DNA from: Bacteroidales bacterium OttesenSCG-928-M11
Lineage (GTDB): Bacteria > Bacteroidota > Bacteroidia > Bacteroidales > Azobacteroidaceae
NCBI GenBank assembly: GCA_030265685.1
Contig: JAJDGO010000011.1
Coordinates: 1-41,022, forward strand
Direction: 5' to 3'
DNA: 41,022 bases
Shown: one piece after another, positions 16,813 through 26,518 of the stretch
Layout: each line of letters begins with the position of its first letter
How positions within the stretch are numbered: position 1 is the first letter of the stretch
Notes under the pieces: model-generated
What the model was told of the DNA's origin: nothing
What the model saw: the letters and a program-made list of their open reading frames with translations, nothing else
The model's database searches: none
Position numbers and translations under genes: made by a program

Positions 16813-17361
16813 ATGAGCGAACAAATGAAACAAATTGCCGAAAGACTAAAAGGACTTCGCGAGTCATTAGACCTTTCGATAGAAGAAATTGCCCAAACTC
16901 TTAACCGACCAGCGGCTGAAATTGAAAAATTTGAATCGGGAATAACCGATATTCCTATGTCATATCTTTTTGATATGTCACAAGAGTTCAACATTGATAC
17001 TTCAACTTTACTATCCGGTAATGAACCAAGGATGAAATCTTACTTCTTAACACGAAAAGGAAAAGGAATTTCTATCGAACGAACAAAGGCTTATAAATAT
17101 CAAGCCTTAGCAAGCGGATACAAACGACCCAAAGCCGAACCATTCGAAGTAACTGTTGAGCCAAATGACAATCCTCTTTACTTAAATACCCACGAAGGAC
17201 AAGAGTTTAATTATATATTAGAAGGGAAAATGCTATTGCATATCAATGGAAAAGATTTAATCTTGGAAGAAGGAGACTCTATTTACTTCGACTCATCGTA
17301 TCCTCATGGAATGAAAGCTTTAGAAGAAAAATCCGTAAAATTTCTTGCTATAATATTATAA
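16813..17361 (+). CDS. XRE-cupin transcriptional regulator
   Basis: This 182-aa cytosolic protein joins an XRE/Cro-type helix-turn-helix (residues ~4-60; IAERLKGLRESLDLSIEEI, then RPAAEIEKFESG) to a C-terminal cupin_2 domain (~110-180; NTHEGQEFNYILEGKMLLH, DLILEEGDSIYFDSS, PHGMKAL). Cupin regulators of this build sense small molecules, often tied to the adjacent metabolic gene. The open frame extends upstream to 16777 and into the previous gene, but ATG 16813, 11 nt after that gene's stop, gives the natural domain start. The following acyl-CoA synthetase begins 4 nt downstream, so the pair is almost certainly co-transcribed and the regulator likely responds to that enzyme's substrate or product. 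This regulator/AMP-ligase pairing recurs in Bacteroidetes. Confidence 0.9.
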   Translation: MSEQMKQIAERLKGLRESLDLSIEEIAQTLNRPAAEIEKFESGITDIPMSYLFDMSQEFNIDTSTLLSGNEPRMKSYFLTRKGKGISIERTKAYKYQALASGYKRPKAEPFEVTVEPNDNPLYLNTHEGQEFNYILEGKMLLHINGKDLILEEGDSIYFDSSYPHGMKALEEKSVKFLAIIL

Positions 17362-17365
17362 GATC

Positions 17366-19024
17366 ATGGTTGAAAACTATATAAAGCAACAAGACTTCAA
17401 AAGCCAAGAAGACTTCAAAAAAAACTTCAACATCGAAGTGCCGGAAAACTTTAATTTCGCATACGATGTAGTTGACGAATGGGCACGAATAGAACCTGAC
17501 AAAAAAGCTATTTGTTGGACGAATGATTTAGGAGAACATCTCGAATTTACATTCAAAGATATTAAAGAAAAGAGTGATGCCGCCGCATCGTATTTTCAAT
17601 CTTTGGGCATTGGAAAAGGAGATATGGTGATGTTAATATTAAAACGTCGTTATTGGTATTGGTTTGCAATAATCGGATTACACAAAATTGGAGCGATTGC
17701 TATACCCGCCACTCATTTATTAACTAAAAAGGATATAATATATCGATGCAATTCTGCCGACATTAAAGCGATTGTCACAGTAGGAGAAGATCTTATTATG
17801 AATAGCGTTGATGAAGCTTTACCGGAATGTCCATCTCTTCAACATCGCATTTCCATAGGTCCTAAAATAAAAGATGGTTGGTTGGATCTTCGTCAAGGAA
17901 TGGAAGAAAGTAAACCTTTTATTCGACCGGAAAATCCAAACACAAATGAGAGCATTATGCTTTTATATTTTACCTCCGGAACTACCGGTAATCCAAAGAT
18001 GGTTGTTCATAATTACACTTATCCTTTGGGACATATCGTTACTGCCGGTTATTGGCAAAAACTACACGACAAAAGTTTACATCTTACACTTGCAGACACA
18101 GGATGGGCTAAAGCTGCTTGGGGAAAGTTATACGGACAATGGATCATGGGGGCTTGTATTTTCGTGTACGATCATGAGAAATTTATACCAGCAGACTTAT
18201 TAAAGGTCATGGAAAAGTATAAAGTGACTTCTTTTTGTGCTCCACCCACTGTTTATCGCTTTCTTATCCGCGAAAATCTGAAAGAATATGACCTATCTTC
18301 CTTAGAATATTCGACAGTTGCCGGAGAACCTTTGAATCCTTCGGTTTATGAAGCATTTAGAGAAGCAACAGGATTAAAACTAATGGAAGGATTCGGACAA
18401 ACAGAAACAACTGTTACCATAGCTACATTTCCTTGGATGACTCCAAAACCTGGTTCTATGGGAATGCCTAACCCTGCATATGACATGGATCTACTAACTC
18501 CTGATGGAAGAAGTGCAGAAGAAGGAGAGCAAGGAGAAATCATTTTTCGCACAAACAACAAGGTTCCAACAGGATTATTTATGGGTTACTATCGAGACTC
18601 AGAATTAACACAAAAAGTTTATCATAACCATATTTATTATACCGGCGATATTGCGTGGAGAGATGAGGATGGTTACTACTGGTTTGTTGGAAGAAATGAT
18701 GATGTTATTAAAAGTTCCGGCTATCGCATTGGACCTTTTGAAGTAGAAAGCGCTTTAATGACACACCCGGCCGTAGTAGAATGTGCTATCACAGGCGAAT
18801 CGGACGAAGTGCGTGGGCAAGTAGTCAAAGCTACTATTATTCTCTCTGCCGAATATAAACAAAAAGCAGGATCTGAGTTGATAAAAGAAATACAAAATCA
18901 CGTCAAAAAAGTAACAGCCCCTTATAAATATCCACGTATCATTGAGTTTGTTGACGAACTTCCTAAAACAATCAGTGGAAAAATACGAAGGGTACAAATA
19001 CGTAACGAAAAGAAAACAGATTAA
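17366..19024 (+). CDS. AMP-forming acyl-CoA synthetase (acetate/medium-chain type)
   Basis: This 552-aa member of the ANL (acyl/aryl-CoA synthetase) superfamily activates a carboxylic acid with ATP to an acyl-AMP, then forms acyl-CoA. Visible core motifs are the P-loop-like YFTSGTTGNPK (near residue 202), GFGQTETT (~342), YYTGDIAWRDEDGYYWF with the GRNDDVIKSSGYRI hinge (~424-452), and PKTISGKIRR near the C-terminus carrying the acylation-sensitive catalytic lysine. The start FNFAYDVVDEWARIEPDKKAI is typical of the medium-chain acyl-CoA synthetase-like branch. The exact acid cannot be told from sequence. It is the last gene of the run starting at 16136 and lies 4 nt after its presumed regulator. 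A strong promoter for hppA begins right after its stop. Confidence 0.9.
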   Translation: MVENYIKQQDFKSQEDFKKNFNIEVPENFNFAYDVVDEWARIEPDKKAICWTNDLGEHLEFTFKDIKEKSDAAASYFQSLGIGKGDMVMLILKRRYWYWFAIIGLHKIGAIAIPATHLLTKKDIIYRCNSADIKAIVTVGEDLIMNSVDEALPECPSLQHRISIGPKIKDGWLDLRQGMEESKPFIRPENPNTNESIMLLYFTSGTTGNPKMVVHNYTYPLGHIVTAGYWQKLHDKSLHLTLADTGWAKAAWGKLYGQWIMGACIFVYDHEKFIPADLLKVMEKYKVTSFCAPPTVYRFLIRENLKEYDLSSLEYSTVAGEPLNPSVYEAFREATGLKLMEGFGQTETTVTIATFPWMTPKPGSMGMPNPAYDMDLLTPDGRSAEEGEQGEIIFRTNNKVPTGLFMGYYRDSELTQKVYHNHIYYTGDIAWRDEDGYYWFVGRNDDVIKSSGYRIGPFEVESALMTHPAVVECAITGESDEVRGQVVKATIILSAEYKQKAGSELIKEIQNHVKKVTAPYKYPRIIEFVDELPKTISGKIRRVQIRNEKKTD

Positions 19025-19025
19025 C

Positions 19026-19056
19026 TTTGTGGCCAAAGGATTATTTACTACCTTTG
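19026..19056 (+). promoter_or_regulatory. Canonical Bacteroidetes promoter of hppA
   Basis: TTTG (19026-19029), a 19-nt spacer and TACCTTTG (19049-19056) match the TTTG/TAnnTTTG consensus exactly, about 31 nt before the hppA ATG. The upstream element starts 1 nt after the stop codon of the acyl-CoA synthetase. Confidence 0.8.
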
Positions 19057-19087
19057 CGCCCGATTATTAACATCTAATTTATATACA

Positions 19088-21286
19088 ATGAATACACTAT
19101 CTCCCATCTTTTGGGTTATTCCGATTGCATCAATTATTGCATTGGGATTTGCTTATTATTTCTTCAAATGGATGATGAAGCAAAGCGAAGGTAATGCAAC
19201 CATGAAGAAAATTGCTCAGCATGTACGCGTAGGAGCAATGTCTTATTTAAAACAACAATACAAAGTAGTTGTCGCTGTATTTATCGTTCTTGCAATTTTA
19301 TTTGCAGTAATGGCTTATTTTGGTTTACAAAACAACTGGGTACCCATTGCTTTCTTGACAGGAGGTTTCTTCTCCGGATTAGCCGGATTCTTAGGAATGA
19401 AAACTGCTACTTATGCATCTGCTCGTACCGCAGAAGCTGCTCGTAACTCTTTAAACAAAGGATTACAAGTTGCTTTTCGTTCCGGAGCTGTAATGGGTTT
19501 AGTGGTTGTCGGACTAGGATTATTAGATATATCTTTTTGGTATGTTTTGTTGAATTGGTTGGTTGACATGGAAGAAAGTCAAAAACTAACCATGATCACA
19601 ACTACTATGTTAACATTTGGTATGGGAGCTTCTACTCAAGCATTATTTGCTCGTGTAGGAGGAGGTATTTATACTAAAGCAGCAGATGTTGGAGCAGATT
19701 TAGTAGGTAAAGTAGAAGCTGGTATTCCAGAAGACGATCCACGTAATCCGGCAACTATTGCTGACAACGTAGGAGACAACGTAGGAGATGTAGCTGGTAT
19801 GGGAGCTGACCTATATGAATCTTATTGCGGATCTATTTTAGCAACTGCGGCTTTAGGATCAGCAGCTTTCGCTCATGGAGCAGGAGGAGTAGAAATGCAA
19901 TACAAAGCAGTCATTGCACCTATGCTTATAGCTGCAGTAGGTATTCTTCTTTCTATCATTGGTATATTTGCTGTTCGGACAAAAGAAAACGCCAAAATGA
20001 AAGACTTATTGAAATCTCTTTCTTTCGGTACCAATTTAAGTTCGGCCTTGATCGTTGTTGCTACATTTGGCATCATGTATTTATTAAAAATAGACAATTG
20101 GCAATGGATATCTTGTGCTGTTATTGTAGGCCTATTAGTAGGTATTGTTATTGGACAAGCAACAGAATATTATACATCTCATACGTATAAACCAACACAA
20201 AAAGTCTCAGATGCCGGAAAAACCGGACCTGCAACAGTTATCATCTCTGGTTTAGGATTAGGAATGTTATCTACTGCGATACCCGTCCTTGCTGTTGTTG
20301 TTGGTATTGTTGCTGCTTTCTTATTTGCTTCTGGATTTGATTTTAATAATGTCGGAATGGGACTTTATGGAATCGGTATTGCTGCAGTAGGAATGCTTTC
20401 TACTTTAGGAATTACATTAGCTACAGATGCTTACGGACCTATTGCCGACAATGCCGGAGGAAATGCAGAGATGTCTGGTCTTGGAGCAGAAGTTCGTAAA
20501 CGTACAGATGCCTTAGATTCTTTAGGAAACACAACAGCTGCAACAGGAAAAGGCTTTGCTATCGGCTCTGCAGCTTTAACAGGTTTAGCTCTTTTAGCAT
20601 CTTATATTGAAGAAATCAAGATTGCTCTTATTCGTATAGGGAAAGATTCGATCGAAGTAGGAGGAGAAGTTATTGAAACAGCAAAAGCCGGCTTCACAGA
20701 CTTTATGTACTTTTATGATGTTACCTTAATGAATCCTAAAGTATTGGTTGGAATTTTCATAGGTTCAATGATGGCTTTTGTATTTTGTGGTTTAACAATG
20801 AATGCCGTAGGCCGTGCCGCGCAAAGCATGGTAGAAGAAGTACGCCGTCAGTTCCGTGAAATCAAAGGAATTTTAACGGGAGATGCAGAACCTGATTATG
20901 CTCGTTGTGTAGAAATATCAACTAAAGGCGCACAACACGAAATGGTTATCCCTTCTTTATTAGCAATAGCTACTCCGGTAATTACTGGTATTATCTTCGG
21001 AGTAACAGGTGTTGTTGGATTATTAGTTGGCGGATTAAGCACCGGATTTGTATTAGCTATCTTTATGGCAAATTCAGGTGGAGCATGGGATAATGCAAAA
21101 AAATACGTAGAAGAGGGAAACAATGGAGGAAAAGGCTCTGAGTGTCATAAAGCAACCGTTGTGGGCGACACAGTAGGTGATCCATTTAAAGATACATCAG
21201 GCCCAAGTCTTAATATTTTGATTAAACTTATGAGCATGGTAGCTATTATCATGGCCGGTTTGACTGCTTCTTGGTCTTTATTCTAA
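19088..21286 (+). CDS. hppA: Membrane ion-translocating pyrophosphatase, K+-dependent type
   Basis: This 732-aa polytopic inner-membrane protein (about 16 hydrophobic segments) hydrolyses pyrophosphate and pumps H+ and/or Na+. The substrate site is plain: [19 protein letters not shown] followed by [19 protein letters not shown], a second set around [19 protein letters not shown], and a third around KKYVEEGN and [19 protein letters not shown]. The [19 protein letters not shown] stretch (near residue 480) has Ala where K+-independent enzymes have Lys, so the enzyme should need K+. K+-dependent enzymes of Bacteroidetes include Na+ and dual Na+/H+ pumps; the ion here is not settled by what I can see. 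It is monocistronic, with its own promoter and terminator. Confidence 0.96.
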   Translation: MNTLSPIFWVIPIASIIALGFAYYFFKWMMKQSEGNATMKKIAQHVRVGAMSYLKQQYKVVVAVFIVLAILFAVMAYFGLQNNWVPIAFLTGGFFSGLAGFLGMKTATYASARTAEAARNSLNKGLQVAFRSGAVMGLVVVGLGLLDISFWYVLLNWLVDMEESQKLTMITTTMLTFGMGASTQALFARVGGGIYTKAADVGADLVGKVEAGIPEDDPRNPATIADNVGDNVGDVAGMGADLYESYCGSILATAALGSAAFAHGAGGVEMQYKAVIAPMLIAAVGILLSIIGIFAVRTKENAKMKDLLKSLSFGTNLSSALIVVATFGIMYLLKIDNWQWISCAVIVGLLVGIVIGQATEYYTSHTYKPTQKVSDAGKTGPATVIISGLGLGMLSTAIPVLAVVVGIVAAFLFASGFDFNNVGMGLYGIGIAAVGMLSTLGITLATDAYGPIADNAGGNAEMSGLGAEVRKRTDALDSLGNTTAATGKGFAIGSAALTGLALLASYIEEIKIALIRIGKDSIEVGGEVIETAKAGFTDFMYFYDVTLMNPKVLVGIFIGSMMAFVFCGLTMNAVGRAAQSMVEEVRRQFREIKGILTGDAEPDYARCVEISTKGAQHEMVIPSLLAIATPVITGIIFGVTGVVGLLVGGLSTGFVLAIFMANSGGAWDNAKKYVEEGNNGGKGSECHKATVVGDTVGDPFKDTSGPSLNILIKLMSMVAIIMAGLTASWSLF

Positions 21287-21317
21287 GAATAGTATCTAAT
21301 TAATACATATTTATTTT

Positions 21318-21368
21318 AAGTCTTCTACTAATCATTTATTTGATTATGTGGGAGACTTATTTTTTTTC
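21318..21368 (+). terminator. Intrinsic terminator of hppA
   Basis: A long stem (5' arm 21318-21334, 3' arm 21341-21358, 17 pairs including two G-U and one bulged T; outer part AAGTCT/AGACTT) with a TTTATT loop is followed by a run of T. It lies 31 nt after the hppA stop. Confidence 0.85.
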
Positions 21369-21428
21369 TGTACAGAGAATGAAACTTTTCTGTACAGAAA
21401 ATATATATTCTCTGTACAGAAAAGTTTT
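21366..21428. repeat. Triple CTGTACAG palindrome element (inverted copy of the 40226 element)
   Basis: Three CTGTACAG palindromes, each flanked by TT/AGAGAAT or TT/AAAA, occur within 63 nt. The 43-nt part 21386-21428, read as reverse complement, matches 40226-40268 at 41 of 43 positions by my count. The first palindrome overlaps the T-tract of the hppA terminator. The role is unknown; it could be a protein-binding site, a mobile miniature repeat, or a structured RNA at gene ends. Confidence 0.75.
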
Positions 21429-21598
21429 AAAAACTAAAATAACTTGATCATAAAGATTTCATCTTTTGATTAGACTTCCAGTTAATAATAATTTGTTTAA
21501 CTTTATGTTTTGAAAAAATCAACTATGAACATTGATCAAAAACAAGTGTTTAGAAGTAATGAGATAAATTATAGTATCTTTACATCGAAATAAACTTC

Positions 21599-23323
21599 AT
21601 GCGTATTCGTGACTACATAAAGCCTTTTTGGTATTACATCCTTTTTATTGTTGTACTTACTTTCGGACAAATAATCGCCGATTTGCAACTACCTAACTAT
21701 ATGGCCGAGATTGTCGATTATGGGATTGCAAAAGGCGATACAACTTATATTTTAGACAAAGGAAGCATTATGCTATTGATTGCTTTGCTGGGAGTTGTTT
21801 GTGCCGTTACGGCCGGATATTTTTGTTCTCGAACAGCATTAGGCGTTTCCCGCGACTTAAGAAAGTCTATATTTAAACAAGTAACTGGTTTTTCTCTCGC
21901 CGAATTTGATAAAATAGGAACATCTTCTTTAATTACAAGAACAACTAACGATGTTCAGCAAATTCAGCAAACTACTTTTATGGTACTTCGAATGATGATG
22001 CGTGCTCCGGTAATGTGTATCGGGGCGGTTTTTATGGCTATTCGCAAAGATGCAGATTTATCGTTAGTTTTATTGACTATTATTCCGGTCGTAGGAATCA
22101 TCATTTATTTCGTAATGGTAAAAGCAGTTCCTCTTTTTCGAAAAGTTCAAAAAAAAATAGACCAACTAAATTTGGTATTAAGAGAAACCTTAATTGGGAT
22201 TCGGATAATCCGTGCTTTTAGTAGAATTGGGTTTGAGAAAAAAAGATTTAATAAAGCAAATGAAGATTTAACACAAACCTCGATACGAGTTAATCGTATT
22301 ATGGCGATTCTTAATCCTTTTATGGTATTTTGTATGAATTTGTTGACCATAATCATTATCTACATGGCCAGTTTTAGGATTGATAAAGGCAATCTAATGG
22401 TAGGAGACATGATGGCTTTTATTCAATATGCGACGCAAATATTTATGTCGCTGACAATGATTACAATGTTGTTTGTAATGTTACCTCGTGCTTTTGCTTC
22501 GGCAGAGCGTATTCGTGAAGTATTTGCTTTGCACTCGGACATATCCGACCCAAGACATCCACTTCTTCCCAACCCTAAACAAAAGGGAATAATTCGGTTT
22601 GATAAAGTATCCTTTCGTTTTAACCATGCCGAGAATCCTGCTATCCATAATATTTCATTTTCTGCTTATCCGGGAGAAACATTAGCTATCATTGGAGGAA
22701 CCGGATCGGGAAAAACAGCTTTACTTAATCTCATACCTCGTTATTACGACATAGAAAGTGGAAGTATTGAGATCGGTGGAGTTAATATTCAAGAAATAAA
22801 ACAAGAAGACTTACGAGATTTGATTGGTTTGGTTCCTCAAAGAATTAGTATTTTTTCGGGGACAATAAATGATAATATTCGCATCGGGAAACAAGATGCA
22901 ACAGAAGAAGAAATAATTCATGCTTGTCAAATTGCACAAGCTGATGAATTTATAAAACAATTGCCGCATCAATACAATACGGAGATTGCACAAGGAGGGA
23001 CAAATCTGTCGGGAGGTCAAAAACAACGTCTATCTATAGCTCGTGCCATAGTAAGAAAGCCACAAATTTATTTGTTTGATGATAGTTTTTCAGCATTAGA
23101 TTTCAAAACAGACAAACAACTTCGAGAGTCGCTTGCAAAAGAAACAAAGAACGCGACAGTGATTATTGTTGCACAACGAGTAACAAGCATTATGCATGCA
23201 AATAAAATTTTAGTCATGGATAATGGCGAGATTGTAGGAGAAGGCACTCATAGTTCTTTACTGAAGACAAATAAAGTATATCAGGAAATAGTCGAGTCAC
23301 AAATGTCGGTCGAAGAGTTATAA
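21599..23323 (+). CDS. ABC exporter subunit with degenerate catalytic site (heterodimer partner 1)
   Basis: This 574-aa half-transporter has six membrane segments (residues ~15-300, starting FWYYILFIVVLTFGQII) and a C-terminal ATPase domain. Walker A is GGTGSGKT (~367), the signature is LSGGQKQR (~470), and Walker B is YLFDDSFSALD (~490). The residue after the Walker B aspartate is Asp where the catalytic Glu should be, so this subunit holds the degenerate ATP site, as in the TM287 subunit of the Thermotoga TM287/288 exporter. The next gene, 1 nt downstream, has the canonical site, so the two should form one heterodimeric type IV exporter of the BmrCD/YheIH or LmrCD kind. Substrates are probably drugs or lipids; the sequence does not say. 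Confidence 0.92.
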   Translation: MRIRDYIKPFWYYILFIVVLTFGQIIADLQLPNYMAEIVDYGIAKGDTTYILDKGSIMLLIALLGVVCAVTAGYFCSRTALGVSRDLRKSIFKQVTGFSLAEFDKIGTSSLITRTTNDVQQIQQTTFMVLRMMMRAPVMCIGAVFMAIRKDADLSLVLLTIIPVVGIIIYFVMVKAVPLFRKVQKKIDQLNLVLRETLIGIRIIRAFSRIGFEKKRFNKANEDLTQTSIRVNRIMAILNPFMVFCMNLLTIIIIYMASFRIDKGNLMVGDMMAFIQYATQIFMSLTMITMLFVMLPRAFASAERIREVFALHSDISDPRHPLLPNPKQKGIIRFDKVSFRFNHAENPAIHNISFSAYPGETLAIIGGTGSGKTALLNLIPRYYDIESGSIEIGGVNIQEIKQEDLRDLIGLVPQRISIFSGTINDNIRIGKQDATEEEIIHACQIAQADEFIKQLPHQYNTEIAQGGTNLSGGQKQRLSIARAIVRKPQIYLFDDSFSALDFKTDKQLRESLAKETKNATVIIVAQRVTSIMHANKILVMDNGEIVGEGTHSSLLKTNKVYQEIVESQMSVEEL

Positions 23324-23324
23324 T

Positions 23325-25190
23325 ATGGTTAAAGGAGCAAACATAGCCGGTAAAATCAGACCAGGAGGACATCGTTCACCCCTTGTTCCTGTTACTGAAG
23401 TCTCACGAGATTTCAAAGGAACGGTTTTGAAATTATTGCGATTTATGAAACCTTTCTACAAAAAACTGTTTTTCGTGGTTATTTTTGCCATTGCGAGTAC
23501 TCTTTTCGGCATCTTTGGACCTGTAATATTAGGGAAAGCTGTAGATATTTTATTCGATGGAACTCTTAATACTATTGGAGGACACATTCCTCAAGGAATA
23601 AACTTTGCCGAACTAATCAAAGTATTATCCTTGCTTTTGATTATCTATTTTCTAAGTTCTTTGTTTTCTTATGTGCAAGAATACATGATGTCGAGCATCT
23701 CTCAGCGTATTATACAAAAAATGCGTAATGATGTGAACGACAAATTACATAAACTCCCTCTAAATTTCTATGATACTAAAACACACGGAGAAATATTAAG
23801 TCGTGTTACAAATGACATTGATACCATTGCCGGAACTTTACAACAGAATTTAATACAAGTAATAACAGCAGCTATTACTTTGATTGGGATTGCTGCTATG
23901 ATGTTTATCATAAATCCTTGGATGAGTTTGATTACTTTCGTTGTTTTACCTCTAAGTTTTGGTATTACTAAATTTATTGCTTCGCGTTCGCAAAAATATT
24001 TCACAGGGCAAGCTCAAGAATTGGGAAATCTAAACGGGCATACAGAAGAGATGTTTGGCGGTCACGGCGTAGTTAAAGCATTTAATTATGAGAAAGAATC
24101 GGAGCGAATATTTGAGAAAACCAACAACAAACTCTATTCCTATGGATGGAAAGCCCAATTCGTCACATCAGTTATATTTCCATTGCTTAATTTCATGAGC
24201 AATATTACCTACGTTGTAATATGTGTTTTGGGAGGGTATCTAACAGCAACCGGAAAAATCACTTTGGGTTCTGTGCAATCTTTTATTATGTATTCCCGTC
24301 AATTTAACCAACCGATTCAGCAAGTTTCGCAAATTGTAAATGTTTTACAAGCTGCTGTAGCTGCCGCCGAACGGGTTTTTGAAGTACTAGAAGAAAAAGA
24401 ACAAATTTCTGATCCAACTAAACCTGTTTTAATTGACGAACCTCGTGGGGAAGTTGTTTTTGAACACGTATCATTCCGCTATACTCCTAATAAACCTTTG
24501 ATCGAAGACATATCTATTCGTGTCAAACCGGGAGAATTAGTTGCAATTGTTGGGCCAACAGGAGCAGGAAAAACAACACTCGTTAACTTATTAATGCGGT
24601 TTTATGAAGTAAATAAAGGAACAATAAGTATTGATGGAGTTGATATTCGTACTATGAGTCGCAAAAGTTTACACTCTCATATCGGAATGGTACTTCAAGA
24701 TACTTGGCTATTCAAAGGAAGTATTCGGGAAAATATTGCTTTCGGGAAACGGGGAGCTACTGATGAGGAAGTATATCGGGCTGCAAAATTAGCAATGGCT
24801 GATAGTTTTATCCGAACATTACCACAAGGATACAATACGGAGATTAATGAAGAAGGAAGTAACCTTTCTGCCGGACAAAAACAGCTTATTACAATTGCCC
24901 GAGCTTTGATTGTAGAGCCATCAATTATGATATTAGACGAAGCAACTTCGAGTGTTGACACCCGAACCGAAGCACTTATTCAAAACTCAATGAAACGAAT
25001 CATGCAAGGACATACTAGTTTTGTTATCGCCCACCGCTTATCTACGATACGCGAAGCCGATAATATTTTAGTTATGCACGATGGAAATATTATTGAACAA
25101 GGGAATCATGATACATTAATTGCTCAAAAAGGATTTTATTACGAATTATATTGTAGCCAATTCGGCAATTATCAGCAAACTTGTAATTAA
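23325..25190 (+). CDS. ABC exporter subunit with canonical catalytic site (heterodimer partner 2)
   Basis: This 621-aa half-transporter starts 1 nt after its partner. A cytosolic N-terminal tail (about 40 residues, with a glycine-rich IRPGGHRSP part) precedes six membrane segments (~40-330). The ATPase domain has Walker A GPTGAGKT (~409), signature LSAGQKQL (~515; Ala instead of Gly in LSGGQ), and Walker B IMILDEATSSVD (~534) with the catalytic Glu intact, then the switch histidine in IAHRLSTI. The degenerate/canonical split between the two genes is the family pattern for heterodimeric exporters. It probably provides most of the ATP hydrolysis. The gene ends 3 nt from the end of the convergent DUF2851 gene, with no room for a terminator between them. 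Confidence 0.92.
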   Translation: MVKGANIAGKIRPGGHRSPLVPVTEVSRDFKGTVLKLLRFMKPFYKKLFFVVIFAIASTLFGIFGPVILGKAVDILFDGTLNTIGGHIPQGINFAELIKVLSLLLIIYFLSSLFSYVQEYMMSSISQRIIQKMRNDVNDKLHKLPLNFYDTKTHGEILSRVTNDIDTIAGTLQQNLIQVITAAITLIGIAAMMFIINPWMSLITFVVLPLSFGITKFIASRSQKYFTGQAQELGNLNGHTEEMFGGHGVVKAFNYEKESERIFEKTNNKLYSYGWKAQFVTSVIFPLLNFMSNITYVVICVLGGYLTATGKITLGSVQSFIMYSRQFNQPIQQVSQIVNVLQAAVAAAERVFEVLEEKEQISDPTKPVLIDEPRGEVVFEHVSFRYTPNKPLIEDISIRVKPGELVAIVGPTGAGKTTLVNLLMRFYEVNKGTISIDGVDIRTMSRKSLHSHIGMVLQDTWLFKGSIRENIAFGKRGATDEEVYRAAKLAMADSFIRTLPQGYNTEINEEGSNLSAGQKQLITIARALIVEPSIMILDEATSSVDTRTEALIQNSMKRIMQGHTSFVIAHRLSTIREADNILVMHDGNIIEQGNHDTLIAQKGFYYELYCSQFGNYQQTCN

Positions 25191-25193
25191 ATT

Positions 25194-26459
25194 CTATTTC
25201 AAAAGTCTAAATCCTATTCGGCAATAAATGCATTTCTTGTTCTCACAATATTCTCGTTTCAGTTGAATTAAAGCTTGCGAATCTCCTGCATTTTCACAAA
25301 CAATTCCCATACGAGAAAAGAGTGTAATAATAAAATTACTTTCCGGTGGCAACGATTCTAATAATCTAATCGCTTGTTCGCTATATCTCGAATCATTATT
25401 CTTTTTCCCATAAGCATATAAAATAGGAACTACCGTATTAATCAATATAATCCGAATCGAGGAAAGGCTTAACTTTCTTTCTCTTTTTTTACATGCTTGT
25501 CCGAATTGAGAATGAATTTGCCAATATTCAGAAACTTCATCTTGAAAGAGAAGAATATATTCGTCGGCTCCATGAGCACTTATAATATTTGAAAATAAAT
25601 GTTGTGTCTTTCTTATTAAGTTAGCGAGCTGTACAATTTTAATATGCGGAAAATTATTGGGTCTTACACGAAGGTTTCTAAACAAATGGTTATCGAGTGG
25701 TTGTAAATTATATTTATTCCGAAGAAAATCATATTCTTTTTGTAGCCGGAAATAATAATCATCTTCTATCAATTCTGATTCAAACAAACCGGCTTGCCCA
25801 AGAAACAAAGCCTCAACTTGTATAATAGAATCACTATGTTTGGCAATAATCCGTAAAGGTAATGAAAGAGCTAAACGTTCGAAAGAATCATTATTAATCC
25901 CAAAACCAAAATTTCGAGATAAGGTTACATAAAACACTTCGTTCCAATCATTATTATATCGCTCTAAAAGTTGAAAAATAGCTCTTACTTTTCGTTCTAA
26001 TCGCTCAGTCAACAAAGCACTAATCCAATCAAATAAATAAACTGAATTAATCTCTTGTATTCTTTCTACGCAAGGGATTTCTCTATCATTTGATAAAAGA
26101 TATTGATAGTTTTCTTTCATCTTTTCTGAAACTTCGATCTTCCATTGAGGAATACTTCTTCCTGTAGAATCAAAAATCTCAGGGACATCAATAATTTCAG
26201 CAACATGCAAAACAACAGAGTTATATGATTGATTTTTATCGTGTTTATGCTTATACCAATCCGAAGAGCGAGTATGTAACTCAATATTACCTGCCCAAAT
26301 CTTATCCTTGATTCGAACTTTAGCATTAAAAAAATCCGGACCGGCATCTGTATTATGCAATCCATGATCAATAATTTCACACTCTGTATTTTCGTCTATC
26401 AAAAAATTATTCGGGTTGTAAAGCTTGTATTTCCAAGCATAGTGAAGCAATGATTCCAT
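25194..26459 (-). CDS. DUF2851 family protein
   Basis: This 421-aa cytosolic protein matches the uncharacterised DUF2851 family of Bacteroidetes. The conserved N-terminal part reads FFNAKVRIKDKIWAGNIELH, then RSSDWYKHKHDKNQSYNSV and VLHVAEIID. The rest is mostly helical. The C-terminus has a small cysteine cluster, CENKKCIYC (C-x4... C-x2-C spacing C, C and C), which may bind metal. The Asp-Phe/Glu-Leu-His layout in the N-terminal part is faintly like a PD-(D/E)xK nuclease core, but that is only a visual resemblance. The start ATG at 26459 is supported by a canonical promoter 29 nt upstream. Its gene converges with the ABC exporter pair. Confidence 0.85.
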   Translation of the reverse strand: MESLLHYAWKYKLYNPNNFLIDENTECEIIDHGLHNTDAGPDFFNAKVRIKDKIWAGNIELHTRSSDWYKHKHDKNQSYNSVVLHVAEIIDVPEIFDSTGRSIPQWKIEVSEKMKENYQYLLSNDREIPCVERIQEINSVYLFDWISALLTERLERKVRAIFQLLERYNNDWNEVFYVTLSRNFGFGINNDSFERLALSLPLRIIAKHSDSIIQVEALFLGQAGLFESELIEDDYYFRLQKEYDFLRNKYNLQPLDNHLFRNLRVRPNNFPHIKIVQLANLIRKTQHLFSNIISAHGADEYILLFQDEVSEYWQIHSQFGQACKKRERKLSLSSIRIILINTVVPILYAYGKKNNDSRYSEQAIRLLESLPPESNFIITLFSRMGIVCENAGDSQALIQLKREYCENKKCIYCRIGFRLLK

Positions 26460-26487
26460 AGTTTAATCGTTTTGGCTCTAGTATAAG

Positions 26488-26518
26488 CAAAGGTAAGAGA
26501 TATGTTTGATATAACAAA
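26488..26518 (-). promoter_or_regulatory. Canonical promoter of DUF2851
   Basis: On the minus strand TTTG (26518-26515), 19 nt and TACCTTTG (26495-26488) match the Bacteroidetes consensus. It overlaps the oppositely directed promoter of the DPP-IV gene by 14 nt. Confidence 0.75.

Larger units (their letters stand above)
21287..21598. other. Gene-free spacer between hppA and the ABC exporter pair
   Basis: This 312-nt AT-rich stretch has no convincing coding sequence. It holds the hppA terminator (21318-21368), three CTGTACAG palindromes (21366-21428) and then an unstructured AT-rich lead-in to the ABC gene. A weak promoter-like box, TATCTTTA at 21575-21582, lies 16 nt before the ABC start but lacks a well spaced upstream TTTG. 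Confidence 0.7.

Noticed and set aside
21575-21582. Promoter for the ABC pair at TATCTTTA
   Set aside because: The box ends in A instead of G and no well spaced upstream TTTG was found, so it was left as a remark in the spacer entry.
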